A stretch of DNA of 61,312 nt from DAITQM01 sp036832975 (GTDB taxonomy: Bacteria > Pseudomonadota > Gammaproteobacteria > Xanthomonadales > Wenzhouxiangellaceae). The notes under the pieces are model-generated. The model was not told where the DNA came from and made no database searches. It worked only from the letters and a program-made list of their open reading frames with translations. The translations under genes and the position numbers were made by a program. Location: assembly GCA_036832975.1 (NCBI GenBank), contig DAITQM010000020.1, positions 1 through 61,312 of the forward strand. The letters run 5' to 3'. Shown here piece after piece: positions 18,832 to 26,829 of the stretch (its first letter is position 1; each line of letters begins with the position of its first letter).

Positions 18832-20847
18832 ATGGATTCATCTCAACTGAACTGGATCGCCAACTTCATCTGGGGCATCGCCGATGACGTCCTGCGCGAT
18901 CTCTACGTCCGCGGCAAGTACCGCGACGTGATCCTGCCGATGACCGTATTGCGGCGGCTCGACGCCGTGCTGGAGCCAACCAAGCAGGCGGTTCTGGACA
19001 TGAAGGCCCTGCTCGACCGGAAAAAAATCGTCCAGCAGGACCAGGCATTACGCCAAGCCGCCGGGCAGGCCTTCTTCAACACCTCGAAGTTCACGCTGCG
19101 CGATCTCATGGCCCGCGCCAGCCGGCAGCAACTCAAGGCGGACTTCGAGGCCTACCTCGACGGCTTCTCACCGAACGTCCAGGACATCCTCGACAACTTC
19201 GAGTTCCGCAACCAGATCCCGCGGCTCTCGAAAGCCGATGCGCTGGGCACGCTGATCGAAAAGCTCCTCTCGCCCGACATTAACCTTAGCCCCAACCCGG
19301 TGCAGAACGGCGACGGCTCCGTGAAGCACCCCGGCCTCGACAACCACGGCATGGGAACGGTGTTCGAGGAGCTGGTGCGCCGCTTCAACGAGGAGAACAA
19401 CGAGGAGGCCGGCGAGCACTGGACGCCGCGCGACGCCGTGCGGCTCATGGCGAAGCTGATCTTCCTGCCCATCGCCGACCGGATCAAGTCGGGCACCTAC
19501 CTACTCTACGACGGCGCCTGTGGTACAGGCGGCATGCTCACGGTCGCGGAGGAGACGCTCCAGGCGCTTGCCAAGGAGCACGGCAAGGAGGTCGCGACCC
19601 ACCTATACGGCCAGGAGATCAATGCCGAAACCTACGCCATCTGCAAGGCAGACCTGCTGCTCAAGGGCGAAGGCGACGCGGCGGACAACATCGTCGGTGG
19701 CCCGGAGCACTCGACACTCGCCAACGATGCCTTCCCCGCGCACGAGTTCGACTTCATGCTCTCGAACCCGCCTTACGGCAAAAGCTGGAAGACCGACCTC
19801 GAGCGCATGGGCGGCAAGGGTGGCCTCAAGGACGCGCGCTTTCTGATCGAGCACGCCGGCGACGCCGAGTACTCGCTCGTCACCCGCTCGAGCGACGGCC
19901 AGATGCTGTTCCTGGCCAGCATGCTCTCCAAGATGAAGCATGCCACCGCGCTCGGCAGCCGCATCGCCGAGGTGCACAACGGCAGCTCGCTGTTCACCGG
20001 CGACGCCGGCCAGGGCGAGAGCAACATCCGCCGCTGGATCATCGAGAACGATTGGCTCGAAGCCATCGTCGCCCTGCCCCTCAACCTGTTCTACAACACC
20101 GGCATCGCGACCTACATCTGGGTGCTGTCGAATCGCAAGCCGGCGCACCGCAAGGGCAAGGTGCAGCTCATCGACGCGACGCAGTGGTACAAGCCGCTGC
20201 GCAAGAACCTCGGCAAGAAGAACTGCGAGCTGTCCGCGGAGGACATTCAGCGCATTTGCGACACCTTCCTCGCCTTCGAGGAAACCGAGCAGTCGAAAAT
20301 ATTTCCGAATGAAGCCTTCGGCTACTGGAAGGTGACCGTAGAACGTCCGCTTCGCCTGGCCGGAATCGATGCTGAGCGTGCCTACAAGGCGGCGGAGATC
20401 AAGAAGCTGAAAGAAAACCACCAGCGCGCGGACGACGCGCCGCCGGTCATCAAGAAGATCCACAAGAAGGGCACGGCCCCCGATTCCCTACGCGGGTTGT
20501 TCGAGGTCATACTCCCCTCTCCCGCGAGCGGGAGAGGGGTCGGGGGTGAGGGCCAGCGCGCCGTGGTCGAGTACGAGCCCGACCCCGACCTGCGCGACAC
20601 CGAGCAGGTGCCGCTCCTGGAAGATGGCGGCATCGAGGCGTTCTTCCGGCGGGAAGTGCTGCCCCACGCCCCCGACGCCTGGTACGTGCCCGACAGCGTG
20701 AAGACCGGCTACGAGATCAGCTTCACCCGCTACTTCTACAAGCCGCAGCCGCTGCGCACGCTTGAGGAGATCCGGGCGGATATTCTGGCGCTGGAGAAGG
20801 AGACGGAAGGGTTGCTGGGCGAGATCATCGGCGGAGGCGGCCAATGA
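18832..20847 (+). CDS. hsdM: type I restriction-modification system methyltransferase subunit HsdM
   Basis: 671-residue N6-adenine DNA methyltransferase. An N-terminal helical domain (about 1-170) precedes the catalytic domain, with the AdoMet motif YDGACGTGG (226-234) and the catalytic motif NPPY (312-315). It works with HsdS for methylation and HsdR for cleavage. An in-frame GC-rich palindrome at 20514-20539 adds an extra LPSPASGRGVGGEG stretch near residues 561-576, in a region that otherwise reads EVI...RAVVEYEPDPDLRDTEQ. The ATG at 18832 is used; its stop overlaps the TIR-SLOG start (ATGA). Confidence 0.95.
   Translation: MDSSQLNWIANFIWGIADDVLRDLYVRGKYRDVILPMTVLRRLDAVLEPTKQAVLDMKALLDRKKIVQQDQALRQAAGQAFFNTSKFTLRDLMARASRQQLKADFEAYLDGFSPNVQDILDNFEFRNQIPRLSKADALGTLIEKLLSPDINLSPNPVQNGDGSVKHPGLDNHGMGTVFEELVRRFNEENNEEAGEHWTPRDAVRLMAKLIFLPIADRIKSGTYLLYDGACGTGGMLTVAEETLQALAKEHGKEVATHLYGQEINAETYAICKADLLLKGEGDAADNIVGGPEHSTLANDAFPAHEFDFMLSNPPYGKSWKTDLERMGGKGGLKDARFLIEHAGDAEYSLVTRSSDGQMLFLASMLSKMKHATALGSRIAEVHNGSSLFTGDAGQGESNIRRWIIENDWLEAIVALPLNLFYNTGIATYIWVLSNRKPAHRKGKVQLIDATQWYKPLRKNLGKKNCELSAEDIQRICDTFLAFEETEQSKIFPNEAFGYWKVTVERPLRLAGIDAERAYKAAEIKKLKENHQRADDAPPVIKKIHKKGTAPDSLRGLFEVILPSPASGRGVGGEGQRAVVEYEPDPDLRDTEQVPLLEDGGIEAFFRREVLPHAPDAWYVPDSVKTGYEISFTRYFYKPQPLRTLEEIRADILALEKETEGLLGEIIGGGGQ
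20514..20539. repeat. GC-rich palindrome inserted in frame within hsdM
   Basis: A perfect 12-bp inverted repeat CCCCTCTCCCGC / GCGGGAGAGGGG with a 2-base loop, followed by a TCGGGGGTGAGGG tail typical of dispersed intergenic palindromes. Here it is read as coding sequence without breaking the frame. Confidence 0.85.
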
Positions 20848-22922
20848 CTTCCTCCCCGGGACATGTGTCGCCGAAGTTCCCCCTTCTCGTGCAGTTCGAA
20901 CTCCACCCGGCGTCAAAGGAGGCGGCGGCCGCCGCCGAGTACCTGCACGGCGTACTGAACGCGGATCCGGCGGTCCCCGGTCTTCAGGTCCCGACGTACT
21001 TCACGCCCAATGACGGCTCCGGGGAGCCGCCCGAACCTCGCTTGGCGAACGAGGCAGATCGGGTGCTGGTGGTCCTGCTGGCCGACGACAATCTGGCCGT
21101 TTCTGCGCGCAGGTCGACGAAGAGCGGCATGACATGGGGTGACTACGCGACGGAGCTGCGGTCAATCACCGAGTCAGCTGGTCATCGGTTCATGCCGGTC
21201 CAACTTACTGAGAGCGCGTACCCCATCGACAAGCGGCTCGACGACATGACCTTTCTTCGAGCATGGGCAATCGACGGGGTCGAAGAGCGGCACAAGTTCA
21301 TCGCGCGACGTCTCGTTCACCTTCTGATTCGTCGGCTACGACCTCGACCTGAAAACGAGGACGCGCCGCCGGTCACCATCTTCCTCAGCCACACGAAGAT
21401 GGACCTCGAACACGAGCCGCGCGTCGTGAAGACACTGCTCGCGCACTTGACGGCGACCCAGCCGGAGAAGACCTGGTTCGACAGCGGCGACATCTCGACA
21501 GGCTCACTGTTCGCGCACGAGATCGAGAAGGGAGTCAAGGACACGGCATTGCTGGCGATCGTGACCGACTCGTATTCATCGCGATCGTGGTGTCGGAGGG
21601 AGGTGCTCCTCGCAAAACACCATCAACGGCCGGTCGTCATCGTCGATGCCGTCCAGGACCGTGAGATTCGTCGGTTCCCATACTCCGGCAACACGCCGGT
21701 GATCCGATGGAGGGGACGCGATCAGGACGCTCAAGGTGTCGTGGACCTTCTCCTTCGCGAGGTCCTACGGCACGCCTACGCCGAAGAGAGCCTGAAACAG
21801 CGCAAGCGTCATGGAGACGTGGTCCTGCCTGCAGGACCGGAGTTGGTGACGATCGTCCACCATAGGAAGGAGAAGGGCCAGCCCATAGTTCTCTACCCTG
21901 ATCCGCCCCTCGGGCCGGAAGAACTGGAGGTCCTCGAACGTACGGGCGTGCGCGTCGAGACTCCTCTCCAACGGCACGCACTTGCACACGACCTTCGTGC
22001 GCGCAATCTCACGGTGGCGCTGTCGGTCTCGGGCGCGGAGGACCTTGGTGTATACGGACTGAGACGAGCCCACCTAGACTCGATCCTCCTCGAACTGTCC
22101 CGTTACTTGCTCGTGGCCGGCGTCCGACTGGCATACGGAGGCCACCTCGGCGCGGATGGTTACACCCTGCGTCTCGCGGACCTTCTGCGTGATCCAATCC
22201 TGGGGCAACTCCGCGGCACGCCGAGTTCGGTGCAGGCTGCCGCTGAGCTCGTCACGTACCTCCCGTGGCCCATGCTTGCTTCGGTGCGTGATGAAGCTCG
22301 CCTCGGTTCACTCGTAGACATGGTTCGCTGTGACCGGCCCTCTGACATCGACGAGGCGCTGGATCCGAGTTTCGTCAGGAAGCCCGAGATTGAGGTTCCG
22401 TCCGACACCGCCCTACGTCGCTTCGCGTGGTCGAGAGGGCTCACCATGATGCGTGAGCGCCAGACGAACGCAGTGAGCGCGCGCGTCGGGGTCGGCGGAA
22501 AGCTCGGGCGCGCCGAGGACTCCTATCTAGGACGCATGCCGGGTGTTCTCGAGGAGGCACTCCTCGGCATTCGTGCTCAGCGCCCCGTCTTCCTGGTGGG
22601 AGCGTTCGGCGGCTGCGCCCGACTTGTCATCGACGCGCTCGACGGCATCCCGCGAGCGGAGCTGACTTCGGCGTACCATGAGGCGCTGCCGAACACGCGC
22701 GAGCTGAAGAAGCTCTATGCAGACCGCAAGGTCACATGGGACGAGTTTGAGAACATAGCTGCCGAGCTGAAGGCGTGCGGCATCTCGGGCCTCAGAAACG
22801 GGCTGACGGTCGAAGAGAACCGTGAACTCGCGACGTCGCGTTCGGCCGAACGCATCGTGGAACTAGTGCTCCACGGCCTTCAGCAGTGCTACCCGCCGGC
22901 AGCCGCTGGCAACGCGGAGTGA
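20844..22922 (+). CDS. TIR-SLOG protein, putative NAD-consuming or nucleotide-sensing defence effector
   Basis: 692 residues in three parts. Residues about 10-165 form a degenerate TIR-like domain (VLVVLLADDNL, HRFMPVQL) without a clear catalytic Glu. A second TIR domain spans about 175-315: TIFLSHTK at 178-185 and SWCRREV with candidate catalytic Glu253. A SLOG (SMF/DprA-LOG-like Rossmann) domain follows at about 385-610, with LSVSG, GVRLAYGGHLGADG and FLVGAFGGCAR. In Thoeris, ThsA uses a C-terminal SLOG to bind a cyclic ADP-ribose isomer; by analogy this may be the effector. That role is inference. ATG overlaps hsdM stop. Confidence 0.8.
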   Translation: MTSSPGHVSPKFPLLVQFELHPASKEAAAAAEYLHGVLNADPAVPGLQVPTYFTPNDGSGEPPEPRLANEADRVLVVLLADDNLAVSARRSTKSGMTWGDYATELRSITESAGHRFMPVQLTESAYPIDKRLDDMTFLRAWAIDGVEERHKFIARRLVHLLIRRLRPRPENEDAPPVTIFLSHTKMDLEHEPRVVKTLLAHLTATQPEKTWFDSGDISTGSLFAHEIEKGVKDTALLAIVTDSYSSRSWCRREVLLAKHHQRPVVIVDAVQDREIRRFPYSGNTPVIRWRGRDQDAQGVVDLLLREVLRHAYAEESLKQRKRHGDVVLPAGPELVTIVHHRKEKGQPIVLYPDPPLGPEELEVLERTGVRVETPLQRHALAHDLRARNLTVALSVSGAEDLGVYGLRRAHLDSILLELSRYLLVAGVRLAYGGHLGADGYTLRLADLLRDPILGQLRGTPSSVQAAAELVTYLPWPMLASVRDEARLGSLVDMVRCDRPSDIDEALDPSFVRKPEIEVPSDTALRRFAWSRGLTMMRERQTNAVSARVGVGGKLGRAEDSYLGRMPGVLEEALLGIRAQRPVFLVGAFGGCARLVIDALDGIPRAELTSAYHEALPNTRELKKLYADRKVTWDEFENIAAELKACGISGLRNGLTVEENRELATSRSAERIVELVLHGLQQCYPPAAAGNAE

Positions 22923-22927
22923 CAAGC

Positions 22928-23413
22928 ATGTCGGACAAGAAGAACATCTTCATCTCTCACGTTCACGAGGACGACGACCTATTGCCGAAGCTGAAAGACC
23001 TCATCTCGAAAGCCGGCATGGAGGTCCGCGATGGCTCCATCAACAGCGACAAGCCCAACGCGGCGCACAACGAGGACTACATCATGCGTGAGATCATCGC
23101 TCCTCGAATCCAATGGGCCAGCACGCTGGTCGTTCTCATCACGCGCGACACTGCACAGAGCGACTGGGTGAACCGGGAGATCGAGCATGCGGTCGAGCAA
23201 GGAAAGAACGTCGTCGGCGTGTTCGCGCGGGGCGCGATGGACGCCGACATCCCCGATGAGCTTCGGAAACACGGCGATGCCGCCGTCGTCGGCTGGCAGA
23301 GCGAACGGGTCGTCGACGCGATCTGCGGCAAGCTCCGTGGCTGGGACGACCCCGCCACTGGGAACCCGCGCGCTACGCCTGACTGGGTGGTGAAGAGGTA
23401 CAGCTGCGGATGA
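22928..23413 (+). CDS. TIR-like (ThsB/DUF1863-type) domain protein
   Basis: 161 residues, essentially a single domain. NIFISHVHEDD at 6-16 is the first beta strand of a TIR-like fold, TLVVLITRDT at 66-75 the central strand, and DWVNREIEHA (79-88) carries a candidate catalytic Glu84. Family members include Thoeris ThsB sensors, which convert NAD+ to a signalling ADP-ribose isomer after phage sensing. It lies 5 bp after the TIR-SLOG gene and overlaps the Nmad2 gene (ATGA), so coordinated expression is near certain. Sensor versus effector role is not settled by sequence. Confidence 0.78.
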   Translation: MSDKKNIFISHVHEDDDLLPKLKDLISKAGMEVRDGSINSDKPNAAHNEDYIMREIIAPRIQWASTLVVLITRDTAQSDWVNREIEHAVEQGKNVVGVFARGAMDADIPDELRKHGDAAVVGWQSERVVDAICGKLRGWDDPATGNPRATPDWVVKRYSCG

Positions 23414-24108
23414 AGCTCTACTCGTACATCGTCGCGCGTGACTTCGGCTTCGCTCCGAACCCGTTCTACGGGTTCTGCACGTTGGCAACGTGCAAGCCGA
23501 AGATCCGCGCCGGTGCGAGCGTCGGTGACTGGATCGTCGGAACGGGAGCAAAGTCGAGGTACGACTTCGCCGGGCGTCTCATCTACGCGATGCAGGTGAG
23601 CGAGATCCTCGACTTCGACACCTACTGGAATGATCCGCGGTTCATCCTGAAGCGGCCCGACCTCAACGGCAGCCTGAAGGTCATCTACGGAGACAACATC
23701 TACCATCGTGTGGGGAAGCGCTGGGTGCAGGCCGATTCCCACCACAGCTTGGAGAACGGCCGTCCCAACACGGCCAACATCGCGTGGGACACCGGAGTCG
23801 ATCGCCTGCTCGTCGCCACGAAGTTCGTCTACTGGGGGAAATCCGCACCGACGATCCCGAAACAGTTCCGGCCGTACCGCAAAACGAACGAGGACATCTG
23901 CTGCAAGGCTCAAGGCCATCGCGTGTTCGGGCAGGAACTCACCACCGCCTTCGCAAGCTGGCTGGAGCAGCGGGGCAAGTGGGGCTTCCAGGGCGAGCCC
24001 CTGGAGTTCGCCAAGCACAAACGCACGACGACTGTGGCGCCCAGCAGCGCACCACCACGCAAGCCTCCTCCTGCTGGGCGGCGAGCCGCCCGAAGGAGCG
24101 CGAGATGA
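23410..24108 (+). CDS. Nmad2 (nucleotide modification associated domain 2) protein
   Basis: 232 residues. The N-terminal YSYIVARDFGFAPNPF, the TCKPKIRAGASVGDW segment (residues about 28-43) and ILDFDTYWNDPRF match my memory of the Nmad2 family. Its members cluster with genes for modified or hypermodified bases in phages and defence loci. The biochemical activity is unknown; it is proposed to act on or recognise modified nucleotides. The last ~25 residues are a basic, proline-rich tail. It overlaps the preceding TIR gene and the following MazG gene by ATGA. Confidence 0.7.
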   Translation: MKLYSYIVARDFGFAPNPFYGFCTLATCKPKIRAGASVGDWIVGTGAKSRYDFAGRLIYAMQVSEILDFDTYWNDPRFILKRPDLNGSLKVIYGDNIYHRVGKRWVQADSHHSLENGRPNTANIAWDTGVDRLLVATKFVYWGKSAPTIPKQFRPYRKTNEDICCKAQGHRVFGQELTTAFASWLEQRGKWGFQGEPLEFAKHKRTTTVAPSSAPPRKPPPAGRRAARRSAR

Positions 24109-25250
24109 GCGAGGGGACATCCGTGAGTTGGCTTCACAGGTTCGCCGACCTGGCCGCGAAGACCGACCACTTCGTGGGTAAGGATGACCACGCCGCATTG
24201 CTGGCTGCGGGCCTGATCGGCGAAACGGGAAGCATCATCGCAGAGTTGAAGAAGGCGCGCCGCGAGCGAGAGGCGTATCCGGTGTACCGGCAGAGAACGA
24301 TTGAGGAGGTTGGCGATTTCCTCTGGTACTTCGTCCGCCTGGCAGATGTCGTCGCTCCTGGCCTGCTTGATGAGATTCATGGCGCAGAGGCGAGTTCGCC
24401 CCCAGCGGCAGCCGGTCCCAAACTCACGGAGCATCTCGATTTCGGTGCATCCGTGGGCGAGATCCTCGCGACGATCAGCTCCCCAACCGTTGGCGACGTC
24501 AGACCGCGCCTCCGTCGGACGTGGTCGCTGTTGAACACAGTCAGCGGGGACGTCGGCATTTCGCTGAGCGACGCGGCCGACCGCAACACAGCGAAGACAA
24601 GGAGCCGCTGGCCTGACGAGAAGCGCTACGCGCCCCTCTTCGATGACGGCTTCCCTGTGGAGGAACAGCTCCCTCGGCGCCTTCGCGTGGAGTTCCTGGA
24701 GCGATCACGCGGGACGCAGAGGGCCGTCTTCCTGCGGTGCAACGACATCAATTTCGGCGACCGTCTCACCGACAATATCGAGGATCCGGACGGGTACCGC
24801 TTCCACGACATCTTCCACTTCGCCTACGCGCTCCATCTCGGCTGGTCGCCCGTGGTGCGCGCGCTCATGCGGACCAAGCGCAAGAGCGACCCGAAGATCG
24901 ACGAGGCACAGGACGGCGCACGCGCGGGCATCATCGAGGAAGCGGTCTCAGCCATCATCTTCAGCAGAGCGAAGCAGCTCAAGTTCTTCGAGGGACTGGA
25001 CCACGTCGACTTCGACCTGCTGAAGACCGTCGGGGAGTTCGTCGAGGGCTTCGAGGTCGCTGCCGTGCCGCTGTGGCAGTGGGAGGCAGCCATCCTCGAC
25101 GGCTACCGCGTCTTTCGCGCGTTACGCGACGGCGGTGGTGGCCGCGTGACGCTCGATCTGTTCGAGCGCCGGCTCACCTATTCTCCACACGCCACACACG
25201 ACGAGCGTGCCAAGCAGGGGCTGCCTTCATCTTCGCGAGGAACGACATGA
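24105..25250 (+). CDS. MazG-like nucleotide pyrophosphohydrolase with MazG_C-type C-terminal domain
   Basis: 381 residues. The N-terminal ~110 residues resemble all-alpha MazG enzymes: GLIGETGSIIAELKK gives E40 and E47 (the usual second Glu at 43 is Ser), and EEVGDFLWY gives E68 and D71 for Mg binding. MazG enzymes hydrolyse (d)NTPs to NMP and PPi. The C-terminal half (about 180-360, DGYRFHDIFHFAYALHLG, EEAVSAIIFSR) matches the uncharacterised MazG C-terminal domain seen beside base-modification genes. GGAG precedes the ATG by 7 bases. It could deplete or clean modified dNTPs; substrate inferred, not known. Confidence 0.7.
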   Translation: MSEGTSVSWLHRFADLAAKTDHFVGKDDHAALLAAGLIGETGSIIAELKKARREREAYPVYRQRTIEEVGDFLWYFVRLADVVAPGLLDEIHGAEASSPPAAAGPKLTEHLDFGASVGEILATISSPTVGDVRPRLRRTWSLLNTVSGDVGISLSDAADRNTAKTRSRWPDEKRYAPLFDDGFPVEEQLPRRLRVEFLERSRGTQRAVFLRCNDINFGDRLTDNIEDPDGYRFHDIFHFAYALHLGWSPVVRALMRTKRKSDPKIDEAQDGARAGIIEEAVSAIIFSRAKQLKFFEGLDHVDFDLLKTVGEFVEGFEVAAVPLWQWEAAILDGYRVFRALRDGGGGRVTLDLFERRLTYSPHATHDERAKQGLPSSSRGTT

Positions 25251-25792
25251 GCAACAGACATAGGGTCTTCATCAGCGATCACCACGCGCTCGACGAGTCA
25301 TACAAGAAGATCTTCGAGCTGCGCTTCGGGAACGCGTTTGGGGCTATAGTGCCGGGCTCGGTAAACGACGGCGACATCGACCCGAACCTACCGACCGAAA
25401 CCATCCGGCAGAAGATCCGCGATGAGTACTTCCGCGATACGTCGGTGACTGTCGTGTTGATCGTTGCGCAGACCTGGCAGCGGAAGCACCTCGACTGGGA
25501 GATCGGTTCGTCGATCCGAGACACCAGCGCAAATCCTCGCTCCGGTCTACTCGGCATCGTGCTGCCGACCTACCCGCGTGCCGACAAGTCCAAGTACAAC
25601 TCCAGGACGATTTCGCTTCGACTCCACGACAACATCGAGTGTGGCTTTGCAAGCATTAACAATTGGTCGCAGGACGCCACAACCGTCCAGGACTGGGTTC
25701 ATCAGGCGTATCTTCGAAGGAGCTCGGAGCAGCCAGACAACTCTCGAGCGTCGTTCGGCAAGAATCGCACTGGCGACGCGCGGACGGATTGA
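25247..25792 (+). CDS. second TIR-like protein, ThsB-type
   Basis: 181 residues. HRVFISDHHALD starts the fold, SVTVVLIVAQTW (66-77) is the core strand, and KHLDWEIGSSI (80-90) contains the W-E pair with candidate catalytic Glu85, very like ThsB proteins. The C-terminal ~60 residues are polar and may be a specificity extension. It is unrelated in detail to the TIR protein at 22928, so the locus has two different ThsB-like candidates; multiple sensors with one effector are known in Thoeris. It starts on the stop of the MazG gene (ATGA). The long upstream open frame is an artefact. Confidence 0.75.
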   Translation: MSNRHRVFISDHHALDESYKKIFELRFGNAFGAIVPGSVNDGDIDPNLPTETIRQKIRDEYFRDTSVTVVLIVAQTWQRKHLDWEIGSSIRDTSANPRSGLLGIVLPTYPRADKSKYNSRTISLRLHDNIECGFASINNWSQDATTVQDWVHQAYLRRSSEQPDNSRASFGKNRTGDARTD

Positions 25793-25794
25793 GC

Positions 25795-26829
25795 ATGCGA
25801 ACGCCCTACGAGATCCGGCTTCAAGGTGGGCGCGTGCTCAAGACGACGCCCGTGTTCGATACCTACTGGCGCTTTGCCTCGGAGCGCCAGGAGATGTTCA
25901 TGCGACGTGTTACGGGACTCACGCCGCCGTGGACCGAGGACCCGATCCTCAGCGCGCATCGCTTCACGAACACGTACCGAGCGTCGGACCGGGTGAGCCA
26001 ATACCTGATCCGCCACGTGATCTACGAGGGTTCGCAGAAGCCCGAGGAGGTCTTTTTCCGAACGATCCTGTTCAAGCTCTTCAACCGCATCGTCACGTGG
26101 GAGGCTCTGCGCGCGGAGATGGGGGCGGTGAACTGGCGGGAGTTCACATTCGACGCCTATGCAAAGGTGCTGGATCGGCTGCTCGACGACGGCCAGCGCA
26201 TCTACTCGGCTGCGTACATCATGCCGTCGCCGTCGTTCGGAAGCCCTCGGAAGCATCGGAACCACCTCCGACTCGTCGAGCACATGATGGCCGACGGTGC
26301 CGCGCGCAAACTCGCCAAGATGACGTCGCTGCACGGAGTCTTCGATCTGCTACGCGGCTATCCTTCGCTGGGCGACTTCCTCGCGTTCCAGTTCACGATC
26401 GACCTCAACTACAGCGAGCTAATCGACTTCTCGGAGATGGAGTTCGTCGTCGCTGGGCCTGGCGCACGGGATGGTCTTCGCAAGTGCTTCACGGACACGG
26501 CGGGCCTGACGGAGGCCGAGGTCATCCAGATCATGGCCGAGCGCGCGAGCGACGAGTTCGATCGACTGGGCATGAAGTTCCAGAAGCTGTGGGGTCGGAG
26601 CCTGCAGCTCATCGACTGCCAGAACGTGTTTTGCGAGGTCAGCAAGTACGCGCGCGTGGCTCATCCGGACGTCGAAGGCGAGTCCGGGCGAACCCGCATT
26701 AAGCAGAAGTTCACGCCGCGTCCGGCGCCGATCCCGCAGTGGTACCCGCCGAAGTGGGGCCTAACGCCTAGGATTGACGTGGAGCAAGAGCAGCCGATGG
26801 GGTCGCGAGTCCAGAAGGCTGCGCTATGA
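25795..26829 (+). CDS. helical-domain protein related to phage 5-hydroxymethyl-dU DNA kinase helical domain
   Basis: 344 residues, no membrane segment. Conserved blocks are YWRFASERQEMF near 21-32, RFTNTYRASDRVSQYLIR, the FFRTILFKLFN helix, FEMEFVV-like SEMEFVVAGPGARDG near 215-230, and CQNVFCEVSKY with RTRIKQKF near the C-terminus. I recall this pattern from proteins annotated as nucleotide kinase domain or 5-hmdU DNA kinase helical domain; related alpha-glutamyl/putrescinyl-thymine pyrophosphorylases belong to the same DNA-glycosylase-like superfamily. No P-loop is visible, so it may bind or process modified thymine rather than phosphorylate it. Its ATG lies 2 bp after the TIR stop. Confidence 0.6.
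   Translation: MRTPYEIRLQGGRVLKTTPVFDTYWRFASERQEMFMRRVTGLTPPWTEDPILSAHRFTNTYRASDRVSQYLIRHVIYEGSQKPEEVFFRTILFKLFNRIVTWEALRAEMGAVNWREFTFDAYAKVLDRLLDDGQRIYSAAYIMPSPSFGSPRKHRNHLRLVEHMMADGAARKLAKMTSLHGVFDLLRGYPSLGDFLAFQFTIDLNYSELIDFSEMEFVVAGPGARDGLRKCFTDTAGLTEAEVIQIMAERASDEFDRLGMKFQKLWGRSLQLIDCQNVFCEVSKYARVAHPDVEGESGRTRIKQKFTPRPAPIPQWYPPKWGLTPRIDVEQEQPMGSRVQKAAL

Noticed and set aside
20844..22922. SIR2-type ThsA call for the TIR-SLOG protein.
   Set aside because: No SIR2 motifs are present. The N-terminal domains are TIR-like with WCRRE.
25795..26829. Thymidylate synthase or true nucleotide kinase call for the gene before hsdS.
   Set aside because: There is no P-loop and no ThyA/ThyX signature. 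The match is to the helical domain only.
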